A stretch of DNA of 34,879 bases, taken from assembly GCA_963609725.1 (NCBI GenBank), contig CAVDLI010000008.1:1-34879 (forward strand), given 5' to 3'. A program made the translations under genes and the position numbers. Each line of letters begins with the position of its first letter. Within the stretch, counting starts at the first letter, position 1. Below are positions 9,601 to 16,290 of this stretch, in pieces. The stretch comes from UBA9732 sp963609725 (GTDB taxonomy: Bacteria; Spirochaetota; Spirochaetia; Sphaerochaetales; Sphaerochaetaceae). The notes under the pieces are model-generated. The model did no database searches and was not told the origin of the DNA. It saw only the letters and a list, made by a program, of their open reading frames with translations.

Positions 9601-9629
9601 AAATCTACAATTTTACCAACACAATCCAT
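6624..9629 (-). CDS. addB: AddB-like PD-(D/E)XK nuclease with Fe-S cluster cysteines
   Basis: Second subunit of an AddAB-type break-processing enzyme, lying directly upstream of addA and overlapping it by 4 bases. The C-terminal half carries RecB-type nuclease features: FEECPFKGYVYC, GDILHSTIQKAL, GRADCILEDDDGNYAVIDFKK (catalytic D and DxK), a QLAIYAKMM helix, and a terminal CRNCNLYNLC. The cysteine early in the nuclease domain plus these last three fit the 4Fe-4S staple known in AddB. The N-terminal P-loop position reads KAHDKGKT, a degenerate Walker A. The frame is open to 9947, but I chose ATG 9629 (MDCVGKIVDLIAKAHDKGKT) because the longer version runs across the divergent nuclease gene and lacks family-like sequence. 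Two Asn/Ser-rich repeat regions interrupt the protein. Confidence 0.85.
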   Translation of the reverse strand: MDCVGKIVDLIAKAHDKGKTYVFSSQVIARSYLEAYARIYPNVAIFSDTVISWDDFKSNFSAYPKTKTRAVFTDRLIFVQQFFAKENALKRLHYYCDSAYPCSQKAYIQSIAKGLPNMCHAFDVKSMTIKDNTLIHAPSDMVYDLKILVPAYKSFLDENNLYDTCLYTPDFTSIGDDGKKASDYVLVFSNTFKDALVNEALKICKSVDFDFNENSSENEVSNSKPKLKLFANSICETKALMRKVHELLLNGELPNDIAISCPFVASYLPYLEQEASKRDIVLGFTDTKPLITYIPGRFFSTLLKIRDENYSFESMKNLLLEPCFPYKDRALMVLIIEKAIKCKLQDGPLVKWAQRFTDIHEEELAKTVLEIGSKIETVVNCTNVNSLHDNIMRLVNYLFGENTWVKELSNNDSPEDLNARVFGSCITELDSLSAHSSLLEANGTQDLFGLFIDILGDKVYTPNLVRNVVKVYSYPVDAGIAVKHHFVMGLTDTNTRTLRNPYPFLPYEKVNTIEDVLHLEETLLSHYENVVIKTINFKNDTNSTNTANPTNTTNSTNTANSSNVVNSTIWLSSSQESFSGADVVPTSFLGENCILPVNEIKDDSFIIEEKLWEDLSAPKSINCNLANSLKNLAQNLVISQKQKDCLLSAYEGPLNYDKNLQFNIPKLPLCINVSRIKAFEECPFKGYVYCVLKLQDVDYKPKMNDAAQIGDILHSTIQKALKEAGSLSNINEARLKSIFRNELANYSQQPTSTDISHITYIKKNYEDILPLVYETKTANSLQEMHFKAMENDTSFTISDGVISLKGRADCILEDDDGNYAVIDFKKNASSYYSKGDLNKISLQLAIYAKMMEQNPKFGKTPKYGAFYSIEEGTFKYVWPKMDFGRSKPGFEYSCNEHNCNEHGCNEYSCKEHSYNIDSNSNNQETLQSTCDPSQDNSKDNSQENSQNSYDLSQEYVDENYKMRIEKLKKTVSNASFIPTPSDDSCRNCNLYNLCRGGFETV
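6792..6839 (-). repeat. in-frame 12-bp tandem repeat in addB
   Basis: Four 12-bp units on the + strand (TTGAGAGTTTTC, TTGAGAGTTATC, TTTAGAGTTATC, TTGAGAGGGGTC). They encode DPSQDNSKDNSQENSQ within the C-terminal part of the AddB-like protein, between the nuclease core and the terminal Fe-S cysteines. Confidence 0.75.
6886..6960 (-). repeat. in-frame 15-bp tandem repeat in addB
   Basis: Five 15-bp units on the + strand, the last four clearly related (e.g. TTGCAACTGTATTCA, TTGCAACCGTGCTCA). They encode the pentapeptide series EYSCN-EHNCN-EHGCN-EYSCK-EHSYN. This adds four cysteines and four histidines close to the Fe-S region of the AddB-like protein. Confidence 0.8.
7948..8019 (-). repeat. in-frame 18-bp tandem repeat in addB
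   Basis: Four 18-bp units on the + strand (GAATTTGCAGTGTTAGTG and variants; the fourth is degenerate), with a decayed unit before them. They encode hexapeptides of the type NSTNTA/NPTNTT in the middle of the AddB-like protein. Confidence 0.8.
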
Positions 9630-9658
9630 AGCCCAAATTATAAAGTAAAATACGGCTT

Positions 9659-9686
9659 TTGCAAATCTTTGAGCTTTTTGTATAAT
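9659..9686 (+). promoter_or_regulatory. putative promoter of the secreted nuclease gene
   Basis: TTGCAA (9659-9664), a 16-base spacer and a perfect TATAAT (9681-9686). The expected transcription start, about 7 bases after the -10 box, falls at or next to the ATG at 9694. The mRNA would then have almost no leader. No Shine-Dalgarno sequence is visible. Confidence 0.5.
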
Positions 9687-9693
9687 GCTTTGC

Positions 9694-10851
9694 ATGGCAT
9701 CAAAAAAACTTAACAAAAAACTAAGTCTCATTTTAATATTGGTCGCCACTGCGCTCTTAGTTGCACTTTTTATAATCACACCTGTAGAGAATCCTCTTGC
9801 AAAACAAGAAAACACCTCTAGCGACATATATTCTAGTTCTGACAGCAGTCTTGAAACTTCAGACACGACAGCTCTTGCAACAGACGAAGCTCTTGCTCTT
9901 CCCGCTTTCACAGAGACCGATACTATTGTAGAGCACACAGGATACACTCTTTGTTATAGTGAAGATGCAGAACAACCTTATTGGGTTGCGTATATTCTTA
10001 CAGCTGATGAAGTTTTTTCAAATGTTGCCCAAAGAGCCGATAATTTTCACGAAGACCCATATATTCCAACTGGAAGTGCCACGCTCTTAGATTACAAAGG
10101 AAGTGGATATGATAGAGGCCATATGATTCCTGCTGCAGACTTAAAGTGGTCAGAGCAAGCTATGGATGATTCTTTTTATATGTCAAATATGAGCCCTCAA
10201 GTTCCCGCTTTTAATAGAGGTCTTTGGGCAGACTTAGAAGCTGTTGTCAGAACATTTGCTGTTCAAAACAAAGCAATTTGTGTTGTTACAGGTCCTGTTC
10301 TTACAGATGGGCCTTATGACAGAATTGGAGAAAATGAAGTAGCTGTTCCAAAGTTTTATTTCAAAGCAATTTTGGATTATACTGCGCCTGAATATAAAGC
10401 AATTGGTTTTTTACTTGCAAATGAAGGTTCTAAAGAAAGTTTAACTTCTTTTGTTGTTACAATTGATGAACTTGAAGAAATAACTGGACTTGATTTCTTT
10501 CCTCTCTTGCCAGATGAAGATGAAGTTATCCTAGAAGCTACATACGATATTTCTCTTTGGGATTTTACACCTTTTAATTCTAAAACAATATCTCAAAAAT
10601 ACGGTTATGATGTAGAAAATGGCTGTTATGTTGATACAGAGGACATTGTTAGCAATGTAGACGAAATACAACAAAATGTTATAGAAGAAGTTTTAGAACC
10701 TCAAACCTTTAGTGAAAAATTCTTTTATTTCCTTTATGAGTATTTTGGACCTTATAAAAAAATGGTCTTAGAAGGCTTTTGGAACCTCTTGGGAATTTTT
10801 GAAACCTCTTTAGAGAACTTTAATGATATAAACCTAGTTGTGAAAAACTAA
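9694..10851 (+). CDS. membrane-anchored/secreted DNA/RNA non-specific endonuclease
   Basis: His-Me finger endonuclease of the NucA/EndA type that cuts DNA and RNA outside the cytoplasm. The active-site motif is DRGHM (residues 140-144 from this start; His general base), followed by DSFYMSNMSPQ and FNRGLW, whose Asn is the usual Mg2+ ligand. The N-terminus (MASKKLNKKLSLILIL...) is a basic-hydrophobic signal or anchor of about 25 residues, followed by a Ser/Thr-rich linker, which points to export. An ATG three codons upstream (9685) overlaps the predicted -10 box, so 9694 is preferred. Divergent from addB. The TAA stop overlaps the stop of the convergent M20 gene by three bases. Likely role: nucleic-acid scavenging or defence. 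Confidence 0.9.
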   Translation: MASKKLNKKLSLILILVATALLVALFIITPVENPLAKQENTSSDIYSSSDSSLETSDTTALATDEALALPAFTETDTIVEHTGYTLCYSEDAEQPYWVAYILTADEVFSNVAQRADNFHEDPYIPTGSATLLDYKGSGYDRGHMIPAADLKWSEQAMDDSFYMSNMSPQVPAFNRGLWADLEAVVRTFAVQNKAICVVTGPVLTDGPYDRIGENEVAVPKFYFKAILDYTAPEYKAIGFLLANEGSKESLTSFVVTIDELEEITGLDFFPLLPDEDEVILEATYDISLWDFTPFNSKTISQKYGYDVENGCYVDTEDIVSNVDEIQQNVIEEVLEPQTFSEKFFYFLYEYFGPYKKMVLEGFWNLLGIFETSLENFNDINLVVKN

Positions 10852-12176
10852 CGCACTTTACGAATAATTGCTTTATAAAAATCAACACCTCCAGGTAAAC
10901 TTGATGCGTTAATATTTTCGTCAATGCCATGCACGCTTTTCATTTGCTGCTGTGTAATTGAGAGAGGTGCAAAACGTATAGCATTGTCGGTGACTTTCCA
11001 ATAGTGGTAAGCATCTGTGCTACCTGTCATTGCATACGGTGTTGGGATTGTTTCTGGATAGATTTCACGCACTGTTTCTTCAACAAGTTTGAATGAAGAG
11101 CTGTTGTAATCTACAGGCTTTTGAGGTTCACGACATGGTCCAAACTCCATTTCAAGTCCATATTTTTTGCATAGTGGCTCTAATATGCGCTTAGTCTCTT
11201 CTACTCCTTGGTGTTGTATAAAACGTGTGTTTATATTAACCCACGCAGTTTCAGGTAATACGTTTTCTGCATTTGAACCCTCACACATAGTAAATGCCAT
11301 TGTAGTTTTTATCATAGCTGCGGCTACTGGATTAATTTTTGGCAGTAGTTTACTTAATACAGGAGAGAAGAATTTTGCATTCTTTAGAACAAACCCAAAT
11401 GCACCTTTTGCATGTGGTCCAAGTCTATGAAACATTTCTGTAACTGTTGAATTCATTTTTGCTTTATTTGGGTCATGTTTTTCTATTTCATTTATAAATG
11501 CTGATAAACGAGCAATTGGAGTGCCTTTACAAGGTGTAGATGCATGGCCTCCTTGTGAATGTGCTATCACTTTTATATTGCCTTGACCTTTTTCAAGAGT
11601 GCCTATCATTGCAAAACTGCCATCCACTCCTTTCATTGGAGTTGTGACAATCATTCCACCTTCATCTATCAAAAATTGCAACCTTATATTGTGTTCTAGA
11701 AGATATTTTACTGTATTTGGAGCGCCGTCTCCGTTTACTTCTTCTGTTGATGAAGTTGCTATGTATACATCTACTTGTGGCTCATATCCCTCTTCTATTG
11801 TTTCTTCTAAACTTTGGAATATGCACATAAGAGATGCTTTTGTGTCTACTGTACCACGGCCTCAAATGACTCCATTTTCATCTATGTCTCCTGAAAATGG
11901 ATTATGTTTCCATTTGCCATTTGCAGGAACTACATCTTGGTGAGACATTAGTAAAATTGGCTCACTAGAGGAATTTCCTTTGCCTTTTAGTTTTATAAGA
12001 AGAGATTGCCCAATTTTCACAATTTGGCATTTTGAAAAAACATTTGGAAAAAGATTTGCAAGTAGTGCTTGAAATTTCTCAAATTTGGGCGCATTTTCAA
12101 CACCTACTTCACTTATTGTCTCGCATTTAATCATTTGTGAAAGTTTACTTGCATATAGTTTTTCTCTCTCTGTCAT
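10848..12176 (-). pseudogene. M20 family metallopeptidase with in-frame TGA
   Basis: Zinc-dependent M20 peptidase (carboxypeptidase/aminoacylase-like) read as one frame except for a single TGA at 11862-11864. The N-terminal part ends GDIDENGVI and the part after the stop begins GRGTVDTKAS. In M20 proteins this junction normally reads '(Y/W)GRGxxDxK', so TGA stands where a Trp codon (TGG) or Tyr codon would be expected. Metal and catalytic residues are otherwise present: SHQDVVP, GTVDTK, TSSTEEV, and a C-terminal KSVHGIDE histidine. Start ATG 12176 (MTEREKLY) has an AAGAGGA ribosome binding site 6 bases upstream. The shorter downstream piece could restart at ATG 11828 but would lack two metal ligands. 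A recent nonsense mutation, a sequencing error or readthrough are all possible. Confidence 0.85.
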
Positions 12177-12276
12177 AGAAAATCCTCTTTTTTTAGTGTT
12201 TTGCAAAAACCTCAGCAATTATGTTTTAGCAATTATACATCCAAAAACAAATGAAATGTAAAATTTTGTATAACTC

Positions 12277-12304
12277 TTGATTATGTGCTTGTTTTTAATA
12301 TAAT
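12277..12304 (+). promoter_or_regulatory. putative tRNA-Gly promoter
   Basis: TTGATT (12277-12282), a 16-base spacer and TATAAT (12299-12304), about 27 bases upstream of the tRNA-Gly 5' end. Spacing and composition fit a housekeeping sigma-70-type promoter. Confidence 0.6.
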
Positions 12305-12330
12305 TTTTACACGAAGATATTAATGAATTT

Positions 12331-12401
12331 GCGGCATTAGCACACCGGTAGTGCAGGAGCTTCCCAAGCTTCTGAAGCGGGTTCGACTCCCGTATGCCGC
12401 T
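12331..12401 (+). tRNA. tRNA-Gly (anticodon CCC)
   Basis: Folds as a full cloverleaf: acceptor stem GCGGCAT/ATGCCGC, D-stem GCAC/GTGC around ACCGGTA, and anticodon stem GGAGC/GCTTC with loop TTCCCAA (anticodon CCC, reading GGG). The T-arm is GCGGG-TTCGACT-CCCGT and the discriminator is T, as usual for glycine tRNAs. The CCA end is not encoded. It lies between the divergent M20 gene and a small metal-binding protein gene. Confidence 0.95.
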
Positions 12402-12435
12402 TTTACTTAGATTAGTATGAAATTTGGAGGTAATT

Positions 12436-12684
12436 ATGGTTAAAACAAATGTTCGCATAGACGGTATGGCATGTAATATGTGCGAAAACCACGTTTGTGA
12501 TGCTGTAAGAGAAGCTTTTGAAGTAAGAAAAGTAAGAGCCTCCCACAAGACTGGTCTTTTAGAAATTGTAGCAGAAAAAGCTATAGAGAAAGAAGCTTTA
12601 GTAAAAGCTCTAAGTGATACTGGTTACAAAGTCTTGGAAGTTTCAAGCGAGCCTTATGTTAAAAAAGGCCTCTTTGGTTTTTAA
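12436..12684 (+). CDS. small heavy-metal-associated (HMA) domain protein
   Basis: An 82-residue soluble protein with one HMA/CopZ-like fold: GMACNMC (residues 10-16) fits the GMxCxxC metal-binding loop, followed by the HMA-like helix and the closing strand DTGYKVLEV. Such proteins bind Cu(I) or another soft metal and pass it to a transporter or store it. No P-type ATPase lies in the window, so the partner is unknown. The start is ATG 12436, 5 bases after a GGAGG. It begins 34 bp after tRNA-Gly. Confidence 0.8.
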   Translation: MVKTNVRIDGMACNMCENHVCDAVREAFEVRKVRASHKTGLLEIVAEKAIEKEALVKALSDTGYKVLEVSSEPYVKKGLFGF

Positions 12685-12689
12685 TAATT

Positions 12690-13337
12690 ATGAATAAGTC
12701 AAAATACTTTATTCTTGTTGTTCTTGTTCTATGCTGTATGAATGCTTTTGCGTTATCGCCCAGTGATTTGACAGCAGATGAGCGCTTTACGTTTGATAGT
12801 CAAGCTATAAGTATTCAAACAAGTGAAAGCATGACTTATTATTCTGATTCATGGGGTTCTCCTTTATACTGGGATATTGTTTGGAATTCTTCAAATGATT
12901 CTGCTTCAGATGCCGCATGGCTTCTTTTTGCTCTGCCATACACTTTAGTTTCATCTATTTCATATGGGAAAACTGAAACTAAGTGGGATCCTTATTTGGG
13001 TTTCAATAAGATATCTAAATATGATTTCTACAATATTATCGGCCTAAAAGATGAAGCAGAAAGATATCAGGATTTTATGAACCGCCGCAAGACATGGAAT
13101 ATAATGACTTGGAGTAATTTGGCCCTTGGAGCCGGGTTAATGATTGCAGGTTTTTGTGTTGAGGACCCCGCACAGACATGGCTTTTTGTGTCGTCTGGAG
13201 TGGCATTTACTATCTCAAGTGTGGGGTTTGCAGTTTTGGAGTTTGGGCTTGTTGAAAGTAATGAATTCTCTGTGACATTTGCAGTGAACGCAGCCCAGAC
13301 ATACAATCAAAGATTATTGGAAAATCTTGCCAAGTAA
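12690..13337 (+). CDS. exported or membrane protein of unknown function
   Basis: Unrecognised 215-residue protein. The N-terminus MNKSKYFILVVLVLCCMNAFA is a good signal peptide with likely cleavage after AFA. The middle is polar and aromatic. Two hydrophobic helices follow (about residues 140-156 and 164-187), and the last 25 residues are polar again. It starts 5 bases after the HMA gene stop with no obvious ribosome binding site of its own, suggesting translational coupling. The phosphate transporter gene begins 9 bases after it. A small envelope protein is the most that can be said. Confidence 0.6.
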   Translation: MNKSKYFILVVLVLCCMNAFALSPSDLTADERFTFDSQAISIQTSESMTYYSDSWGSPLYWDIVWNSSNDSASDAAWLLFALPYTLVSSISYGKTETKWDPYLGFNKISKYDFYNIIGLKDEAERYQDFMNRRKTWNIMTWSNLALGAGLMIAGFCVEDPAQTWLFVSSGVAFTISSVGFAVLEFGLVESNEFSVTFAVNAAQTYNQRLLENLAK

Positions 13338-13346
13338 GGAATTAGT

Positions 13347-14396
13347 ATGGGTCTGTTTGATTTTATAAGGCAACTTTGCGCAAATCCAATGTTACTAGTG
13401 TCTACGATTTTGACTCTTGGTGTAATTCTTGTTAATGGTTGGACAGATGCCCCAAATGCAATTGCAACTTGTGTTTCTACAAAAGCTATTGAAGTGAGAA
13501 AAGCAATCATTATGGCTGCAATTTTCAATTTCCTTGGCGTTTTAGTTATGACAGCTATCAACGCTTCTGTTGCTATGACAATTTATAATATGGTAGATTT
13601 TGGCGGTGATGCTAAGACTTCAATGATTGCTTTGTGTGCGGCAATGGCTGCTATTGTAATTTGGGCAACTGTTGCTTGGTATTTTGGTATTCCCACAAGC
13701 GAGAGTCATGCTTTAATTGCGGGGCTTTCTGGAGCGGCTGTTGCTATTCAAAACAGTTTTGCAGGCATAAATGGTGCTGAATGGATAAAAGTTATATATG
13801 GAATTCTTCTTTCAAGTGCGTTGGGTTTTGTTCTTGGATATATAACTTCTAAACTTATAGTTTTGTGTTTTAGAAATAAAAACAGGTTGAAATCGGAGCG
13901 ATTTTTTTCTTATGCTCAAATTGCGGGCGGGGCTTCAATGGCATTCATGCACGGAGCTCAAGATGGACAAAAATTCATGGCCATTTTCCTTTTGGGTGCA
14001 GCTTTTTCAAATGGACAATCTAATGTTTCAACTTTTTCTGTTCCGTTGTGGCTTATGGTTTTATGTTCTGTTGTTATGGGTTTGGGCACATCTATTGGCG
14101 GGTATAGAATTATAAAATCAGTTGGAATGGATATGGTGAAATTGAAACCTTATCAGGGGTTTGCGGCTGATCTTGCAGCAACTTTGTGTTTGTTGTTGTC
14201 TTCTCTAACAGGTATTCCAGTTAGTACAACACATACAAAGACGACAGCAATTATGGGTGTTGGTGCTGCTAAGCGAATGAGTAATGTAAATTGGAGCATT
14301 GTTAAAGACCTTGTTCTTACTTGGGTATTTACTTTCCCAGGTTGTGGGCTTTTGGGTTTTGGGATGGCTAAATTGTTTTTGATGTTGTTTGTATGA
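13347..14396 (+). CDS. pit: PiT family inorganic phosphate transporter
   Basis: Low-affinity cation-coupled phosphate permease of the inner membrane. The duplicated PiT signatures are present: NGWTDAPNAIATCVSTKAI near the N-terminus, FGIPTSESHALIAGLSGAA in the first half, GGASMAFMHGAQDGQKFM opening the second half, and GIPVSTTHTKTTAIMGVGA near the end. At 349 residues it is the compact bacterial form, lacking the long central loop of PitA. A TAAGGA ribosome binding site overlaps the stop of the preceding gene. The DUF47 gene follows after a 123-bp repeat-filled spacer; pit-DUF47 pairing is common in bacteria and archaea. Confidence 0.95.
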   Translation: MGLFDFIRQLCANPMLLVSTILTLGVILVNGWTDAPNAIATCVSTKAIEVRKAIIMAAIFNFLGVLVMTAINASVAMTIYNMVDFGGDAKTSMIALCAAMAAIVIWATVAWYFGIPTSESHALIAGLSGAAVAIQNSFAGINGAEWIKVIYGILLSSALGFVLGYITSKLIVLCFRNKNRLKSERFFSYAQIAGGASMAFMHGAQDGQKFMAIFLLGAAFSNGQSNVSTFSVPLWLMVLCSVVMGLGTSIGGYRIIKSVGMDMVKLKPYQGFAADLAATLCLLLSSLTGIPVSTTHTKTTAIMGVGAAKRMSNVNWSIVKDLVLTWVFTFPGCGLLGFGMAKLFLMLFV

Positions 14397-14480
14397 TGTT
14401 GTTTGCATGATGTTGTTTTCATGACGGCAGTTCACATGACGATAGCTTTCATGATGTTGTTTGCATGACGATAGTTTGCA
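14381..14480 (+). repeat. 14-15-bp tandem repeat at pit 3' end
   Basis: Seven imperfect units: GATGTTGTTTGTAT, GATGTTGTTTGCAT, GATGTTGTTTTCAT, then two diverged GACGRYAG-type units, then GATGTTGTTTGCAT and GACGATAGTTTGCA. The first unit lies in the last codons of pit, and the array fills most of the spacer to the next gene. Confidence 0.85.
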
Positions 14481-14519
14481 AAAAATTCTGATTAAATATA
14501 TTGCAAGGAGATGACCACG

Positions 14520-15140
14520 ATGGCAAGAAAAAGTAACGATTATTTTGAGATGATAAAAAAACAGTCCTCTTACTGCGTAGAAGCTTCAGATCTTTTGGAA
14601 GAAATTCTTTGCAAGTTCAATGCAAAAGATATAGACGATTACCGCCGTTCAATTCATAAGATTGAGCATACTGCAGACAACATTCATCATGAGATTTTGC
14701 AAAAATTATCGGTCGAGTTTATTACGCCAATAGACCAAGAAGATATTTTACGACTTGTACAAATTATTGACGATATAACTGATGCTTTAGACGAAGTTAT
14801 TCTTGATGTTTACATGTATCACATTGAAACAATTCCAGAAAAGACTGCTGAACTTTCCAAGATTGTCAACCGCTGTGTCAAAGCTTTGTATGAGGCCACT
14901 TGTGAGCTGAAGAATTTTAAGAAACCAAATGTTCTAAGGCCACATCTTGTTAAGGTCAATGACATAGAGATTGAGGCGGACATTGTATATGCTAGCGCTA
15001 TTTACAATCTTTTTGGTTCACAAGCAGACGGCAAAACTCTTCTTGGATCCAAGGCTGTATATGAAAGTCTTGAGAATTGTTGTGATTTGTGCGAGCACGC
15101 AGCTGATGTCATTGAGCAAGTTATAATCAAAAATACTTAA
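14520..15140 (+). CDS. DUF47 / PhoU-like phosphate transport accessory protein
   Basis: A 206-residue all-helical cytoplasmic protein of the DUF47 (TIGR00153, PhoU-related) family. Typical features are the acidic helical repeats HKIEHTADNIHHEIL, DQEDILRLVQIIDDITDALDEVILD and NDIEIEADIVYASAIYNLF, whose conserved acidic residues bind metal ions in relatives. These proteins pair with PiT transporters and are thought to modulate their activity. ATG 14520 (MARKSNDYF) is chosen over 14511 because the AAGGAG at about 14505-14510 is nine bases from the former and abuts the latter. Confidence 0.9.
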   Translation: MARKSNDYFEMIKKQSSYCVEASDLLEEILCKFNAKDIDDYRRSIHKIEHTADNIHHEILQKLSVEFITPIDQEDILRLVQIIDDITDALDEVILDVYMYHIETIPEKTAELSKIVNRCVKALYEATCELKNFKKPNVLRPHLVKVNDIEIEADIVYASAIYNLFGSQADGKTLLGSKAVYESLENCCDLCEHAADVIEQVIIKNT

Positions 15141-15142
15141 GC

Positions 15143-15164
15143 GTTTTTGCGGAACTGCAAATAC
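15143..15164. terminator. weak stem-loop after DUF47 gene
   Basis: GTTTTTGC / GCAAATAC can pair with one mismatch around a GGAACT loop, directly after the DUF47 stop and before the convergent membrane-protein gene. There is no clear T-tract, so its function as a terminator is uncertain. Confidence 0.3.
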
Positions 15165-15245
15165 GTAGAGATATAAAGGAAAACGGGGTCACGGGATTAT
15201 CGGTCTATAGAGAAAGGTGAAAATCCTAAATAAGGCTTTCTTTGG

Positions 15246-16280
15246 CTATGCAGTTTTCTTGTATTTTAGCCATGAAATTAAGATTGCAATTCCTCCTCCG
15301 GGGATTATCATAAAGCTTGTTGAGCTTGTAAGCGATGGCACGAGTATAAATAACAAGCACAAGAAAGTAAGCGGGATTGCAACTACATTCATGTTTCCTC
15401 TGAAGTATTTATATGCCATGGCTCCAAATAAAGCTGCTACTACATTAGCAAAAGCTGGCTGTAAAACGGGGCTTTGTAGTACTGGCTGTAATGGCTGTAA
15501 GAGAAGGACTCCAATGGCTAAAACTAATACTGTTACTAGAGATGAAGTTGCAATTGAAAGTGTTGATATTATCTCGTTTTCTGGTGTGCCACTTTTTGCT
15601 CCTACTGTTTCTCTTGCATCTACGGCGCATGGGATTTTCATGTTTATTAAGTTTCCTGTTATGAATGCAAGGTAGCTACCGCCGGCGCCAAGCATTGGAG
15701 TATAAACCAAGAACTCAACAATGCTGCTTACTGTCCAAATAAGGCCAACAGACACAAATCCTTTTGCTGTTGCTTTTAAGTCCGGCATTGCGCCCAAGAT
15801 ATGGCCAATCAAAAAAGGCGCTCCAACTAGCATAATAAGGACCAATGTTGTAAAAACACGCCCAAGAACATGGGTCATAGTGTTATATTTTTCAAAATAA
15901 GTGTCGTTGTTAGTGGGATTGTTCGAGGGATTGCTCATGGGTTTGCTAGAGGGGTTGTTAGTAGGTTTGCCAGTGAGATTGTTAGCAGAATTGTTCATAT
16001 AGTTGCTAGTGAGATTGTTAGCAGAATTGTTCATAGAGTTGCTCATAGAGTGCGGTACTTGATTTTCCTTATTTGCAATGGGCTTTGAATTTGCGATTGC
16101 TTTTTGATTTGCGCTTGCTTTCTGATTTGTTTTTGCTTTCTGATTTATGTTCATGTTTTGATTTGTGCTTGCTTTTTGATTTGCGCTCATGTTTTGATTT
16201 GTGCTTGTCTTTTGACTTATGTTCATGTTTCGATTTGTGCTCATGTTTCGATTTGTGCTCATGTTTTGATTTGCGCTCAT
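15246..16280 (-). CDS. polytopic membrane protein with repeat-built N-terminal extension
   Basis: Two parts. Residues 1-128 are an Asn/Ser/Thr-rich extension made of 12 hexapeptides (MSANQN, MSTNRN, MNISQK and similar) followed by 12 tetrapeptides (MNNS, ANNL, TNNP and similar). Residues 142-344 are a membrane domain of about six or seven helices that I do not recognise (segments such as TLVLIMLVGAPFLIGHIL, and a closing IIPGGGIAILISW). The start is well fixed: AAGGAGG sits 4 bases before ATG 16280 and overlaps the stop of the upstream DUF5058 gene, so the extension should be translated. ATG at residue 135 (MTHVLG) is a possible ancestral start. The pair is probably one operon and may form a two-subunit membrane transporter; the substrate is unknown. 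Confidence 0.75.
   Translation of the reverse strand: MSANQNMSTNRNMSTNRNMNISQKTSTNQNMSANQKASTNQNMNINQKAKTNQKASANQKAIANSKPIANKENQVPHSMSNSMNNSANNLTSNYMNNSANNLTGKPTNNPSSKPMSNPSNNPTNNDTYFEKYNTMTHVLGRVFTTLVLIMLVGAPFLIGHILGAMPDLKATAKGFVSVGLIWTVSSIVEFLVYTPMLGAGGSYLAFITGNLINMKIPCAVDARETVGAKSGTPENEIISTLSIATSSLVTVLVLAIGVLLLQPLQPVLQSPVLQPAFANVVAALFGAMAYKYFRGNMNVVAIPLTFLCLLFILVPSLTSSTSFMIIPGGGIAILISWLKYKKTA
15903..16046 (-). repeat. 12-bp in-frame tandem repeat, 12 units
   Basis: Twelve 12-bp units encoding tetrapeptides MSNS, MNNS, ANNL, TSNY, MNNS, ANNL, TGKP, TNNP, SSKP, MSNP, SNNP, TNND in the N-terminal extension of the membrane protein. A 24-bp higher-order repeat (MNNSANNL twice) shows recent duplication. 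Confidence 0.9.
16065..16280 (-). repeat. 18-bp in-frame tandem repeat, 12 units, starting at the start codon
   Basis: Twelve consecutive 18-bp units encoding hexapeptides of the pattern [M/A/T]xxN[Q/R][N/K]. The first unit contains the start codon itself, and five later units (2, 3, 4, 6 and 8) also begin with ATG. Nucleotide identity between units is high near the gene start (GATTTGTGCTCATGTTT on the + strand) and decays further in. Confidence 0.9.
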
Positions 16281-16290
16281 GTTTGCCTCC

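Noticed and set aside
9630..9947. N-terminal extension of the addB frame to 9947
   Set aside because: It lies antisense to the divergent nuclease gene's signal and linker region, has no family-like sequence, and a sensible start exists at 9629.
11862..11864. TGA as selenocysteine or a code in which TGA means Trp
   Set aside because: The family has Trp/Tyr, not Cys, at this position, and other genes in the window use TGG for Trp and terminate at TGA; a point lesion or readthrough is simpler.
11167..11943. Plus-strand frames within the M20 region
   Set aside because: Antisense shadows; the minus-strand frame carries all M20 motifs.
15903..16280. CRISPR array
   Set aside because: Units of 12 and 18 bp are contiguous with no spacers, are degenerate, and are translated in frame.
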